IMG/VR virus record: IMGVR_UViG_3300035181_001055
Span: 1 to 64,000 of that record
DNA length: 64,000 nt
Direction: 5' to 3' (one strand)
DNA from: a virus
The notes beneath the pieces were generated by a model that did no database searches, was not told the origin of the DNA, and saw only the letters and a program-made list of their open reading frames with translations. Positions 57,072 to 64,000 of the stretch are shown here, piece by piece (position 1 is the stretch's first letter; every line of letters starts with the position of its first letter). Made by a program: the position numbers and the translations under genes.

Positions 57072-59114
57072 ATGAGCATTTCTTTTGCCGCACCATCTCA
57101 AGATAGTCTTCAATCATATGTCTCATTGGAGATTTTATTTGATACGCCATTAAAACTCATCAATTTCTCAAAATATGTTCTCAACAGAGAATATTATAAT
57201 AGCGGGTGTTCATTCGCACCTGGTTTAACTTTTACAACTTCATCCGTATATCAAGGATCAGTCTATTTCGATGGAAATGACGGATTAGGTTTTAATAATT
57301 CGTCGGCTTTTAATTTTGGGTCATCAGATTTCTGTATAGAAGCTTGGGTTAAAGTTGACGCGGGCAGTGGAGGATTTCGCTGTATAGCATCAACTATTAG
57401 AAACACTGCAAATTCTGTTGCAGGAGGAGGAGCTCTTGTAGCGGGAATAGGGGGGTGGGGGAGCTCAGGCGACGAATCAAGTGGGGGCGCTATAACTACC
57501 CCAGGAGATTCAGGAACTCTCGGTCAAGGGGGATCGGGTCATGGATCGCGCGCTGGCGGCGGAGGCGGAGGCGGAGGAGGAGGGTATTATGGCGGCGGCG
57601 CTGGGTGTGCTGGCGGAAGCATATATGGAGGATATTGTTCAGGTGGTGGCGGAGGTGGGTCAAATTTCATTTCAAGCAGTTTTTCAAATGCAATTTCTAA
57701 AAAAGGAAGCGAGTCATTCGCTCTCAGTGACGGTTCAATATCCACAGGAAATCCAGGAGACGGCTATGCTAGAATCACGCGTTCGAGCGATAACACAGTA
57801 ACTAATTTTTCATACACTGGATCACCACAATCTTTCTCAGTTCCAGCTGACGATGATTACACGATTGAAGTATGGGGAGCTCAGGGTGAAGGATCAACCG
57901 CTGTCACACCAGTTGATGGCGGGAAAGGCGGATATTGTTCAGGGAATATTTTTCTCACTGCAAATACAGTCCTAAACATATACGTCGGCGGACAAAATGG
58001 ATACAATGGCGGAGGCGCTGGCGGCCTTTGCAGTGGCAAAAATAGCGGTTCTGAAAGCGGCGGGAATGGCGGCGGCGCGACAGATGTTAGATTAAATGGA
58101 AACGCGCTTTCTGATAGAATTATTGTTGCTGGGGGTGGCGGCGGGACAGGCGGAGCAGGAAGTGTATATATTGCTCAAGGAATCACGCCTATAGGTGCTG
58201 GCGGAGCAGCGGGAGAAAATGGGCATAGTGCGGGTAACCCAAACGGCTGGGCTCTCTTTGTCGATGAGACCGCTAAATGTTTCTGGGCATATATAACATA
58301 TACTGATGGTAGTTATGATATGATAAGAGAGAATGCTGATCAGCTCGACACGTCTGTTTGGAATCATGTAGCCTTAGTTAGGTTTGGGCCAACAATATCA
58401 TTGTACAGAAACGGCATACAAACAGGTAGTGTTTCATGCGGAACAAAATCGTTGATGACAAACTCATCAGGATATTGCTATATTGGGTGTTATAGAGACG
58501 ATGAAGGACAGCAAATCACAGGACTACTCGCTTCACTTAAAGGAAACTTAAACGATGTCCGCATCACAATAGGAAACGCCAGATATACCAGCAATTTCAC
58601 GCCACCTAGTGCTTTCGGAACATCAATCCATACTATCAATCTAAGCATCGGCGATGCCCTAACATATACAGCCCCTTACCCAAATTTCAACCAACAGCAG
58701 AAGCCGTTTGGACAGAAGTTTAAACTATCATATACAGATCCTTATCCGAATCTCAACCCGTATCAATTTACGTCATTTAATCAAAAGTTCATTACAACTA
58801 GAACTGATGAAACGCAATCGTCTCCTAAATCCTCAATTGTCGTAAGCGGAAATAGAGCATCAGGTCCTCAGGATTTTGCTGGATTTGGAAAAATTTATGG
58901 AACTGTTACAGAAACAACATTGCCAATCGCATGCCAACTGAGACTCTATGATAACAGTAGCGGAGCATTGATCGCAGAAACCAAGAGTGACGCAAACGGG
59001 AAATATAATTTTGAGAACTTGAAAATGTCGAAAACATATACGCTGGTGGCATATGATCCAACAAAAAACTATAACAGTATTATAAGAGATTTGATAAAAC
59101 CAGAGAGAATGTAA
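57072..59114 (+). CDS. Adhesin: glycine-rich domain nested in a LamG domain
   Basis: 680 aa. Residues about 55-112 (SVYFDGNDGLGF, DFCIEAWVKVD) and about 388-515 (NGWALFVDE, VWNHVALVRFGPTISLYRNG) are the two halves of one LamG fold. Between them lies a Gly-rich region: 113-236 with a ten-Gly run, YYGGGAG and DGYARI, and 243-385 with FSYTGSPQSFSVPADDDYTI, VWGAQG, GGATDVR and IIVAGGGG. The last 85 residues are a regulatory-like beta domain as in the 34366 protein. Likely a receptor-binding tip. Confidence 0.72.
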   Translation: MSISFAAPSQDSLQSYVSLEILFDTPLKLINFSKYVLNREYYNSGCSFAPGLTFTTSSVYQGSVYFDGNDGLGFNNSSAFNFGSSDFCIEAWVKVDAGSGGFRCIASTIRNTANSVAGGGALVAGIGGWGSSGDESSGGAITTPGDSGTLGQGGSGHGSRAGGGGGGGGGGYYGGGAGCAGGSIYGGYCSGGGGGGSNFISSSFSNAISKKGSESFALSDGSISTGNPGDGYARITRSSDNTVTNFSYTGSPQSFSVPADDDYTIEVWGAQGEGSTAVTPVDGGKGGYCSGNIFLTANTVLNIYVGGQNGYNGGGAGGLCSGKNSGSESGGNGGGATDVRLNGNALSDRIIVAGGGGGTGGAGSVYIAQGITPIGAGGAAGENGHSAGNPNGWALFVDETAKCFWAYITYTDGSYDMIRENADQLDTSVWNHVALVRFGPTISLYRNGIQTGSVSCGTKSLMTNSSGYCYIGCYRDDEGQQITGLLASLKGNLNDVRITIGNARYTSNFTPPSAFGTSIHTINLSIGDALTYTAPYPNFNQQQKPFGQKFKLSYTDPYPNLNPYQFTSFNQKFITTRTDETQSSPKSSIVVSGNRASGPQDFAGFGKIYGTVTETTLPIACQLRLYDNSSGALIAETKSDANGKYNFENLKMSKTYTLVAYDPTKNYNSIIRDLIKPERM

Positions 59115-59126
59115 TCCTGTCATTGC

Positions 59127-59134
59127 CATAAATA
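59127..59134 (+). promoter_or_regulatory. Late promoter (CATAAATA)
   Basis: 26 bp before the gp13 gene. Confidence 0.6.
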
Positions 59135-59159
59135 AAAACAAGAATACAAGGATCTAAGT

Positions 59160-59903
59160 ATGGCAATAATATACTCAAGACAACAGTTCGCTGAATACTG
59201 CTTAAGAAAACTTGGCGCGCCAGTCATTGAAATCAACGTCGCCGACGAGCAAGTAGACGATTGCATCGATGATGCGCTGCAAAAATTTTGGGAATTCCAT
59301 GGCGACGGAGCTCAAAGGAATTTCTTAACAGTTACTTTGACTGCTCAGGATATAGCGAACAAGTATATCACTATACCAGATAATATCATAACAATCATTA
59401 AAGTTCTTCCGCTTGACGCAAATGGCCTAAGTAGTGTTAATCTCGAGTATCAGTTCTTCTTGACCGAGATCATGAACGCAAGAAGAATTATGAGCGACGG
59501 CATTAGCGGCTATGTCATAACTGAACAGTATCTTCAAACTATAAACGAGTTCTTCAATCGCGAAAAGATGATTCGTTGGAACAAACATTCCAATCTTCTT
59601 TTTTTGGATACTGACTGGTCGACATTGAAAGTAGGAGACAATATTGTAATTGAAGCATACGCGATTCTCGATCCTGATGATTTCGATGATGTATGGAATG
59701 ATATGTGGCTGAAAGCATATGCAACTGCGCTTATGAAGCGTCAATGGGGTCAGAATATGCTCAAGTACGACGGGTTCCAGTTGCCAGCGGGCATAACACT
59801 GAATGGCAGACAGCTTTTCGATGACGCGAACGCCGAGATTCAAAAACTCGAGGATGATCTGCAAAATATTTGGCAGCTCCCGATTGACTTCATGGTGGGA
59901 TAA
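59160..59903 (+). CDS. 13: Neck protein gp13
   Basis: 247 aa (T4 309). SRQQFAEYCLRKLGAPVIEI, DEQVDDCIDDALQKFWEFHG and KAYATALMKRQWGQNMLKYD match gp13, which seals the portal with gp14. Directly followed by gp14, as in T4. Confidence 0.9.
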   Translation: MAIIYSRQQFAEYCLRKLGAPVIEINVADEQVDDCIDDALQKFWEFHGDGAQRNFLTVTLTAQDIANKYITIPDNIITIIKVLPLDANGLSSVNLEYQFFLTEIMNARRIMSDGISGYVITEQYLQTINEFFNREKMIRWNKHSNLLFLDTDWSTLKVGDNIVIEAYAILDPDDFDDVWNDMWLKAYATALMKRQWGQNMLKYDGFQLPAGITLNGRQLFDDANAEIQKLEDDLQNIWQLPIDFMVG

Positions 59904-60548
59904 ATGGCAACTAATCCATATTTCAACCACCTGAAAAATAAATCTGAACAGTCTTTCTATGAAGACATAGTGATTGAGAGTATCAAGAATGCAGGGATAG
60001 ACGTCTTTTATATTCCTAGAGAATATCTAGAAATTGACCCAGTTCTTGGCGAACCTAACCAATCGAGATTCAATTCTGCATTCAGTATTGAAGTTTATTT
60101 ACAAGAAGTGACTGGTTACGGCGGCGAAGGCGACTTGATGTCGAAATTCGGATTGCAGATGACAGACACTGCTACATTTATGATGAGCAGAAAGAGATTC
60201 AATGACTTGAACATCCCTAATAGAATCAGACCTCGAGAAGGTGATCTGATTTACGTAGGTGACACTGAAAATTCAGGCTATGGCTCATTCACGAACAGCT
60301 TTTTTGAAATAAAGTACGTTGAGCATGAATCGCCTTTTTGGCAATTAGGAAGATACTTTGTGTTTGAATTGAAATGTCAATTGTTCACATACTCGTATGA
60401 GAAATTCAATACTGGTAATTCCGCAATTGATAATCTGAACAATAACGACAACGCAGCCGATCTTTCGGTGGCGATAAACAGTGCTCTTGAAACTAAGAAG
60501 AGCACTCTAATTGATTTCACAGAAAAGAATCCTTTCGGTGACCTATAA
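59904..60548 (+). CDS. 14: Neck protein gp14
   Basis: 214 aa (T4 256). NPYFNHLKNKSEQSFYEDIV, NAGIDVFYIPREYLEIDPVL, GEGDLMSKFGLQMTDTATFM and RPREGDLIYVGDTENSGYGS are typical gp14 blocks. One base separates it from gp13; one-base overlap with gp15. Confidence 0.92.
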   Translation: MATNPYFNHLKNKSEQSFYEDIVIESIKNAGIDVFYIPREYLEIDPVLGEPNQSRFNSAFSIEVYLQEVTGYGGEGDLMSKFGLQMTDTATFMMSRKRFNDLNIPNRIRPREGDLIYVGDTENSGYGSFTNSFFEIKYVEHESPFWQLGRYFVFELKCQLFTYSYEKFNTGNSAIDNLNNNDNAADLSVAINSALETKKSTLIDFTEKNPFGDL

Positions 60549-61273
60549 TGCCACGTCCAGTATTTTATTACAATACAATCAAGAATTTGATTGTCACTTT
60601 TGGAACTGTCTTTGATGACATCAGATTTATCAACGATGAGGGGATCGAAATAAAAGTCCCTATACATTATGCGCCGAAAGAAAAATTCGTTTCATATTTC
60701 ACTGAAAAGCCAGACTTTGACCAACTCGACATTGAAATTCAGTTACCAAGAATGGCATTTGAAATCAGCGGTCTTAATTTTGCATCTAATAGATTCGTCA
60801 ATCCTTTGAGCAGAATTAAGGATCCAACGATAGATGAAAAGAAGTACATGTTCAGCAGAATTCCGTATGATTTTCAATTCAATCTATATGTTGCCACTAA
60901 GAAATTTGAAGATAGCTTGAAAATTGTCGAGCAAATAGTTCCGTTCTTCACACCTGAATTGAATGTGACGATAAAGGATAAAGATGATTTTAGTCTTCAA
61001 ACTGACGTGCCTATCGTTTTGAATAGTGTCAGCTTCGATATCCAATATGAAGGATCTTATGACACGAAAAGAACTATCATGTGGACACTAGGATTCACAC
61101 TCAAAGGATGGCTATACGGAGATGTGAAGCAACAAAATGTCATCAAGGAAACGATAACAAATCTCACGCAGCTTGACATCAACAATAAATTTGAGACTTT
61201 GATAAGTGAAGTTGTGCCTAGAACTGCAAGCGAAAATGATCCGCACGAAATTGTGGATAGAACGGTCGAATGA
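60548..61273 (+). CDS. 15: Tail terminator / sheath stabiliser gp15
   Basis: 241 aa (T4 272). VFYYNTIKNLIVTFGTVFDD, VPIHYAPKEKFVSYF, LPRMAFEISGLNFASNRFVN and RRIMWTLGF-like WTLGFTLKGWLYGDV match gp15, the hexamer capping tube and sheath. Overlaps gp16 by four bases. Confidence 0.93.
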   Translation: MPRPVFYYNTIKNLIVTFGTVFDDIRFINDEGIEIKVPIHYAPKEKFVSYFTEKPDFDQLDIEIQLPRMAFEISGLNFASNRFVNPLSRIKDPTIDEKKYMFSRIPYDFQFNLYVATKKFEDSLKIVEQIVPFFTPELNVTIKDKDDFSLQTDVPIVLNSVSFDIQYEGSYDTKRTIMWTLGFTLKGWLYGDVKQQNVIKETITNLTQLDINNKFETLISEVVPRTASENDPHEIVDRTVE

Positions 61274-61746
61274 TGGATAAGATTTCACAAGCGCTAGGAA
61301 CTGCTACTGGTGTAGAAAATGATGTTGAAGCTTCAACAAATGTAGCACCATATGTAAAGAATGAAGTTATAGATTTGCCAGATAAATATCAAGAAATTAA
61401 AAACAATCTAGGTGAAGATTATGACTTTGCGAGAAGTAACTTAAGAAAAGTGCTAGAACATGCGATGTCACTGCTACCTAATGCAATATCATTAGCACGT
61501 GAAGCAGAAAGTCCAAGGATTTACGAAAGCACATCGGTTTTTATTAAAACGATTGCTGATATAAATAAAGATCTGCTTGAAATATCTGAACGTAATTTGA
61601 AACAAGGTTCTGGTAATAATAAAATCAATAGTCCACAAGAACAATCAGGTGTCGTAAATAATAACGCGATATTCGTTGGTACAACTGATGATTTATTCGC
61701 AAAATTACTTCAAGTTAGCAACGTAATTGATGATGGAAGTTTTTAG
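61270..61746 (+). CDS. 16: Terminase small subunit gp16
   Basis: 158 aa (T4 164). DLPDKYQEIKNNLGEDYDFA, RSNLRKVLEHAMSLLPNAIS, AESPRIYESTSVFIKTIADI and NKDLLEI match T4-type gp16, a ring-forming helical protein regulating the packaging motor. In T4 genes 16 and 17 overlap; here they are separated by about 713 bp of non-coding DNA. Confidence 0.9.
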   Translation: MMDKISQALGTATGVENDVEASTNVAPYVKNEVIDLPDKYQEIKNNLGEDYDFARSNLRKVLEHAMSLLPNAISLAREAESPRIYESTSVFIKTIADINKDLLEISERNLKQGSGNNKINSPQEQSGVVNNNAIFVGTTDDLFAKLLQVSNVIDDGSF

Positions 61747-61852
61747 ATCTAATAAGAACCTAGACCCTTGCGTCAAATGTTTTTAAAGATCTAGATATTT
61801 CAAGCGATTTAATAGCGTTAGATCTTATCTACACTAGCTAATGTTACAAGTT

Positions 61853-61914
61853 AGCGACTCGCTTCACTCGTCGCTGCGTTCGTTGAATTGACTCGCTTCA
61901 CTCGTCAATTCAAC
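61853..61914. repeat. Twin hairpins with an identical 11-nt loop
   Basis: AGCGAC/GTCGCT (61853-61858 with 61870-61875) and GTTGAATTGAC/GTCAATTCAAC (61882-61892 with 61904-61914) both enclose TCGCTTCACTC. The stems differ, the loops are identical. Confidence 0.8.
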
Positions 61915-62368
61915 TCACGCATGATTTTTATTTGTGCTAAATTTTATCTAGAATTAATTTAATACATAGTATTCCACGGGGAGAGTTACATATCTCTCTG
62001 GCTCCCGTTACCTCGAATGCGCACCAACGCATTCATCGCCTGTGATTCATGATCGACATTCGTTTTGAACGCATGCCTACTGATGAATCCTGCCGTCTCA
62101 ATGTTCTTGACTTTTGCGGATCAGTCTTGAGCATCTACCAGCAAATGCTGTCGGCACCTTTGTCGCCCGTATGGGCCAAGATAAGTAGCAAGAACCAGTA
62201 CTACACTACTTACCTACCGCTTTCTGTCAACAACTGATAACCGTGGTCGTTGATCGCTTAGCTGCTGCCTTAGGCTTACTTGCGGTCTCCCTAATAGGCT
62301 TGTGACTTGAGGGAGTATCACTTAAGCATGATGATCGTACGCGCGTGCGCGCGACTGGTTTGTATCTT
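61853..62368 (-). ncRNA. Candidate large structured early RNA between genes 16 and 17
   Basis: A leftward consensus promoter starts near 62368. The 713-bp region 61747-62459 has no convincing gene. Hairpins visible on the minus strand include an 8-bp pair at 62181-62188 with 62206-62213, GCCC-ATAC-GGGC, CAGC-ATTT-GCTG, a 7-bp GAATGCG/CGCATTC stem, an ACGGG/CCCGT stem at about 61976-62008, and the twin hairpins at the left end. Size, density of short helices and phage context recall large ornate RNAs such as GOLLD or ROOL, but I cannot show homology. The 3' end is a guess. Confidence 0.5.
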
Positions 62369-62374
62369 CTTCAT

Positions 62375-62403
62375 ATTATATTGACATCTCTCCGCGATGT
62401 CAA
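62375..62403 (-). promoter_or_regulatory. Leftward consensus sigma-70 promoter
   Basis: Minus strand: TTGACA (62403-62398), 17 bp, TATAAT (62380-62375). Perfect consensus. The -35 and spacer form the palindrome TTGACATC/GATGTCAA, so a repressor site is possible. Confidence 0.85.
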
Positions 62404-62413
62404 CCTTTTTTTT
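62381..62413 (+). terminator. Rightward intrinsic terminator overlapping the leftward promoter
   Basis: TTGACATC (62381-62388) pairs perfectly with GATGTCAA (62396-62403), 7-nt loop, then CC and eight Ts. It would stop transcripts coming from gp16. Confidence 0.85.
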
Positions 62414-62421
62414 GCGTCACT

Positions 62422-62429
62422 TATAAATA
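62422..62429 (+). promoter_or_regulatory. Late promoter (TATAAATA, perfect) of terminase large subunit
   Basis: Exact T4 late box 30 bp before gp17 and just after the terminator, giving gp17 its own late transcript. Confidence 0.75.
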
Positions 62430-62459
62430 CGAAAGTGTTTAACAATTTTCGTGATCACG

Positions 62460-64000
62460 ATGGCCGCTGTTTCTGATGTTCAGATTGATAGGACAGATCT
62501 ATGTTATAACGGGAATATCAAACTAAAGAAATCTGGTGTTAGCATCCCGTTCACGCAAGAACAAGTCGAAGAATATATCCGTTGCAAACGTGATATTGTA
62601 TATTTCATCAAGAATTATGTCAAGATCGTTTCTCTTGATCATGGACTAGTTCCGTTTGAATTGTATGATTTTCAAGAGGAAATGGTCAACACATTTCGAG
62701 ATAATCGTTATGTGATTTGTTTGCTTGCTCGACAGATGGGTAAAACGACAACGGTTGCTGCTTACTTGCTGTATGAGGCCATTTTCAAGAAAAATATGCG
62801 AATGGCGGTTTTAGCTAACAAAGGCGACACTGCTATAGAAATTCTCGATCGAATAAAGAAGATGTTTGAAGAACTGCCGTGGTTCTTAAAGCCAGGAGTT
62901 CAAGAATGGAATAAGAAATCGATTGAATTGAGTAATGGTTCGAAAATCATTTCTGCCGCAACAAGCTCAAGCTCCATTCGCGGTCAATCGATGAACATCA
63001 TATATCTCGATGAGCTTGCGTTCATTCAAAATGACGTCGAGTTCTTTGCTTCAACATACCCTGTCATTTCTTCAGGTAAGACGACTAAGGTTCTTATCAC
63101 ATCTACGCCTAACGGCATGAACCTTTTCTACAAGTTATGGGCTGACGCTGAAGCTGGTCGAAATAGTTTTGTTCCTAGGAAGTACTCTTGGCGTTACCAT
63201 CCGCATAGAGATGAAAAATGGAAAGAAGAAACGCTCAGAAACATTTCTCAGAAACAATTTGATCAAGAATATGAGCTGGAATTTTTTGGCAGCTCGGATA
63301 CACTTATAAGTGGCAACAAACTTCAGCAATTAACATTCATCGATCCTATTAAAACTGATACTATATTCAATGTTTATGAAGAGCCTGTTGAAGGGAAGAG
63401 TTATGTAGTGACAATTGATGTTTCTGAAGGGATTGGGAAAGACTATAGCGTAATCAATGTTTTCGACATTTCAATTCAGCCTTACAAGCAAGTCGCCGTT
63501 TACCGAAACAATATCATACCACCTTTGATGCTCGTTGATGTGGCGTATAAAATTTTGACTATGTATAATGAAGCTTATTGCATAGTTGAGTCGAATAGTA
63601 TCGGCAAAATTGTTGCTGACGGTCTTTACTTCGACCTAGAGTATGAGAATATGCTCACGTCAAAAGCAAAAGACGGAGAGAATGTGGTAAGCATCAGCGG
63701 AGAAGTTGTTGGGTTGAGGCAAACTAAAAAAACGAAGTTGATTGGTTGTAGTGCATTGAAAACTATGATTGAAAGCGGCACATTAGTAGTTACTGACTTC
63801 ATGACTGTGCAAGAACTTAGCACATTTGTTAAGCGTCATCATACATATCAAGCTGAGGACGGCAAAACAGATGACATAGTCATGACTTTGGTTTCGTTTT
63901 GCTGGTTCACCACTCAACCGTATTTCGAAGAACTGACTGATGTTAACGTTCGAGCTCTTATAAAGAGCAATTATATGAAAATGGAAGAAAACAATCATCT
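62460..64000 (+). CDS. 17: Terminase large subunit gp17 (partial at right edge)
   Basis: 513 codons visible; T4 gp17 is 610 aa. FELYDFQEEMV precedes Walker A ARQMGKTT (90-97); Walker B is IIYLDELAF with D184 and E185; STPNG is the coupling motif. The nuclease domain begins TIDVSEGIGKDYS, with the first catalytic Asp, and DDIVMTLV carries later acidic residues. It packages DNA into the prohead with gp16. No good ribosome site precedes ATG 62460. The frame runs off the window. Confidence 0.95.
   Translation, partial: MAAVSDVQIDRTDLCYNGNIKLKKSGVSIPFTQEQVEEYIRCKRDIVYFIKNYVKIVSLDHGLVPFELYDFQEEMVNTFRDNRYVICLLARQMGKTTTVAAYLLYEAIFKKNMRMAVLANKGDTAIEILDRIKKMFEELPWFLKPGVQEWNKKSIELSNGSKIISAATSSSSIRGQSMNIIYLDELAFIQNDVEFFASTYPVISSGKTTKVLITSTPNGMNLFYKLWADAEAGRNSFVPRKYSWRYHPHRDEKWKEETLRNISQKQFDQEYELEFFGSSDTLISGNKLQQLTFIDPIKTDTIFNVYEEPVEGKSYVVTIDVSEGIGKDYSVINVFDISIQPYKQVAVYRNNIIPPLMLVDVAYKILTMYNEAYCIVESNSIGKIVADGLYFDLEYENMLTSKAKDGENVVSISGEVVGLRQTKKTKLIGCSALKTMIESGTLVVTDFMTVQELSTFVKRHHTYQAEDGKTDDIVMTLVSFCWFTTQPYFEELTDVNVRALIKSNYMKMEENNH

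Noticed and set aside
57455-57801. Arg-rich and Ala/Glu-rich ORFs in the glycine-rich region
   Set aside because: Alternative frames of GGN-rich DNA; the 57072 frame continues through them with clear domains.
62049-62237. 62-aa ORF in the gap before gp17
   Set aside because: No ribosome site, no recognisable composition, lies within the densely palindromic block and opposite to the consensus promoter.
61985-62340. IS200/IS605 or TnpB omega-RNA remnant between genes 16 and 17
   Set aside because: Hairpins and an isolated non-coding block fit superficially, but no tnpA or tnpB fragment, zinc-finger codons or target-site features could be read in any frame.

Overview
The window is part of the genome of a tailed myovirus of the T4 superfamily, far from T4 itself. 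The right half carries a diverged but recognisable T4-type virion set: gp2-like, gp4, gp48, gp53, a gp27-like hub, gp5, a PAAR tip, gp25, gp6, gp8, gp13, gp14, gp15, gp16 and gp17. The left half carries nucleotide metabolism, tRNAs and many small early genes read from consensus sigma-70 promoters (TTGACA, 16-17 bp, TATAAT, often with an extended TG). A proteobacterial host is likely, beta or gamma by inference: the promoters are textbook sigma-70, and there is an ArfA-like ribosome-rescue gene, a family of those hosts.

Layout. 0-0.75 kb: nuclease and tRNA cluster (Pro, Arg, a UAA tRNA, one broken tRNA). 0.75-7 kb: phosphoesterase, phosphoribosyltransferase, then a dNTP operon (thyX, dCMP deaminase, nrdA, nrdB). 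7-13.4 kb: second phosphoesterase, ArfA-like peptide, DNA ligase, QueD-like protein, unknowns. 13.4-25.9 kb: a hypervariable early region of small genes, each behind a mobile-looking stem-loop plus promoter cassette. It holds Cys-x-x triplet-repeat proteins, a three-member hexapeptide-repeat family, HEAT-like repeat proteins, several paralogue sets and four damaged genes, plus tRNA-Thr and tRNA-Ile(UAU). 25-28.3 kb: ClpP-like protease, kinase-only PNK-like protein, MqsA-like zinc protein, macro-like protein, P-loop kinase and a CAU tRNA that looks like Ile2. 28.3-30.4 kb: leftward late genes (gp4, gp2-like, tail-tube family, GIY-YIG-like). 30.4-64 kb: rightward late genes for baseplate, fibres, neck and terminase.

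Two expression programmes are visible. Early genes use sigma-70 cassettes. Late operons begin at T4-type late promoters (TATAAATA or one-base variants) in front of gp48, the fibre genes, PAAR, the giant baseplate protein, gp13 and gp17. A leftward late promoter for gp4 faces the gp48 promoter.

The most promising undescribed element lies between terminase genes 16 and 17. About 710 bp without a convincing gene are densely palindromic. A perfect leftward sigma-70 promoter sits at the right end, and the same DNA reads rightward as an intrinsic terminator with eight Ts. I interpret this as an early, roughly 500-nt structured RNA on the minus strand. Other notable items are the Cys-x-x proteins, a second structured non-coding block at 14.96-15.18 kb, an apparently permuted glycine-rich domain nested in a LamG domain, and a gp5 spike without lysozyme. 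All functional calls come from reading motifs by eye; no database search was possible.
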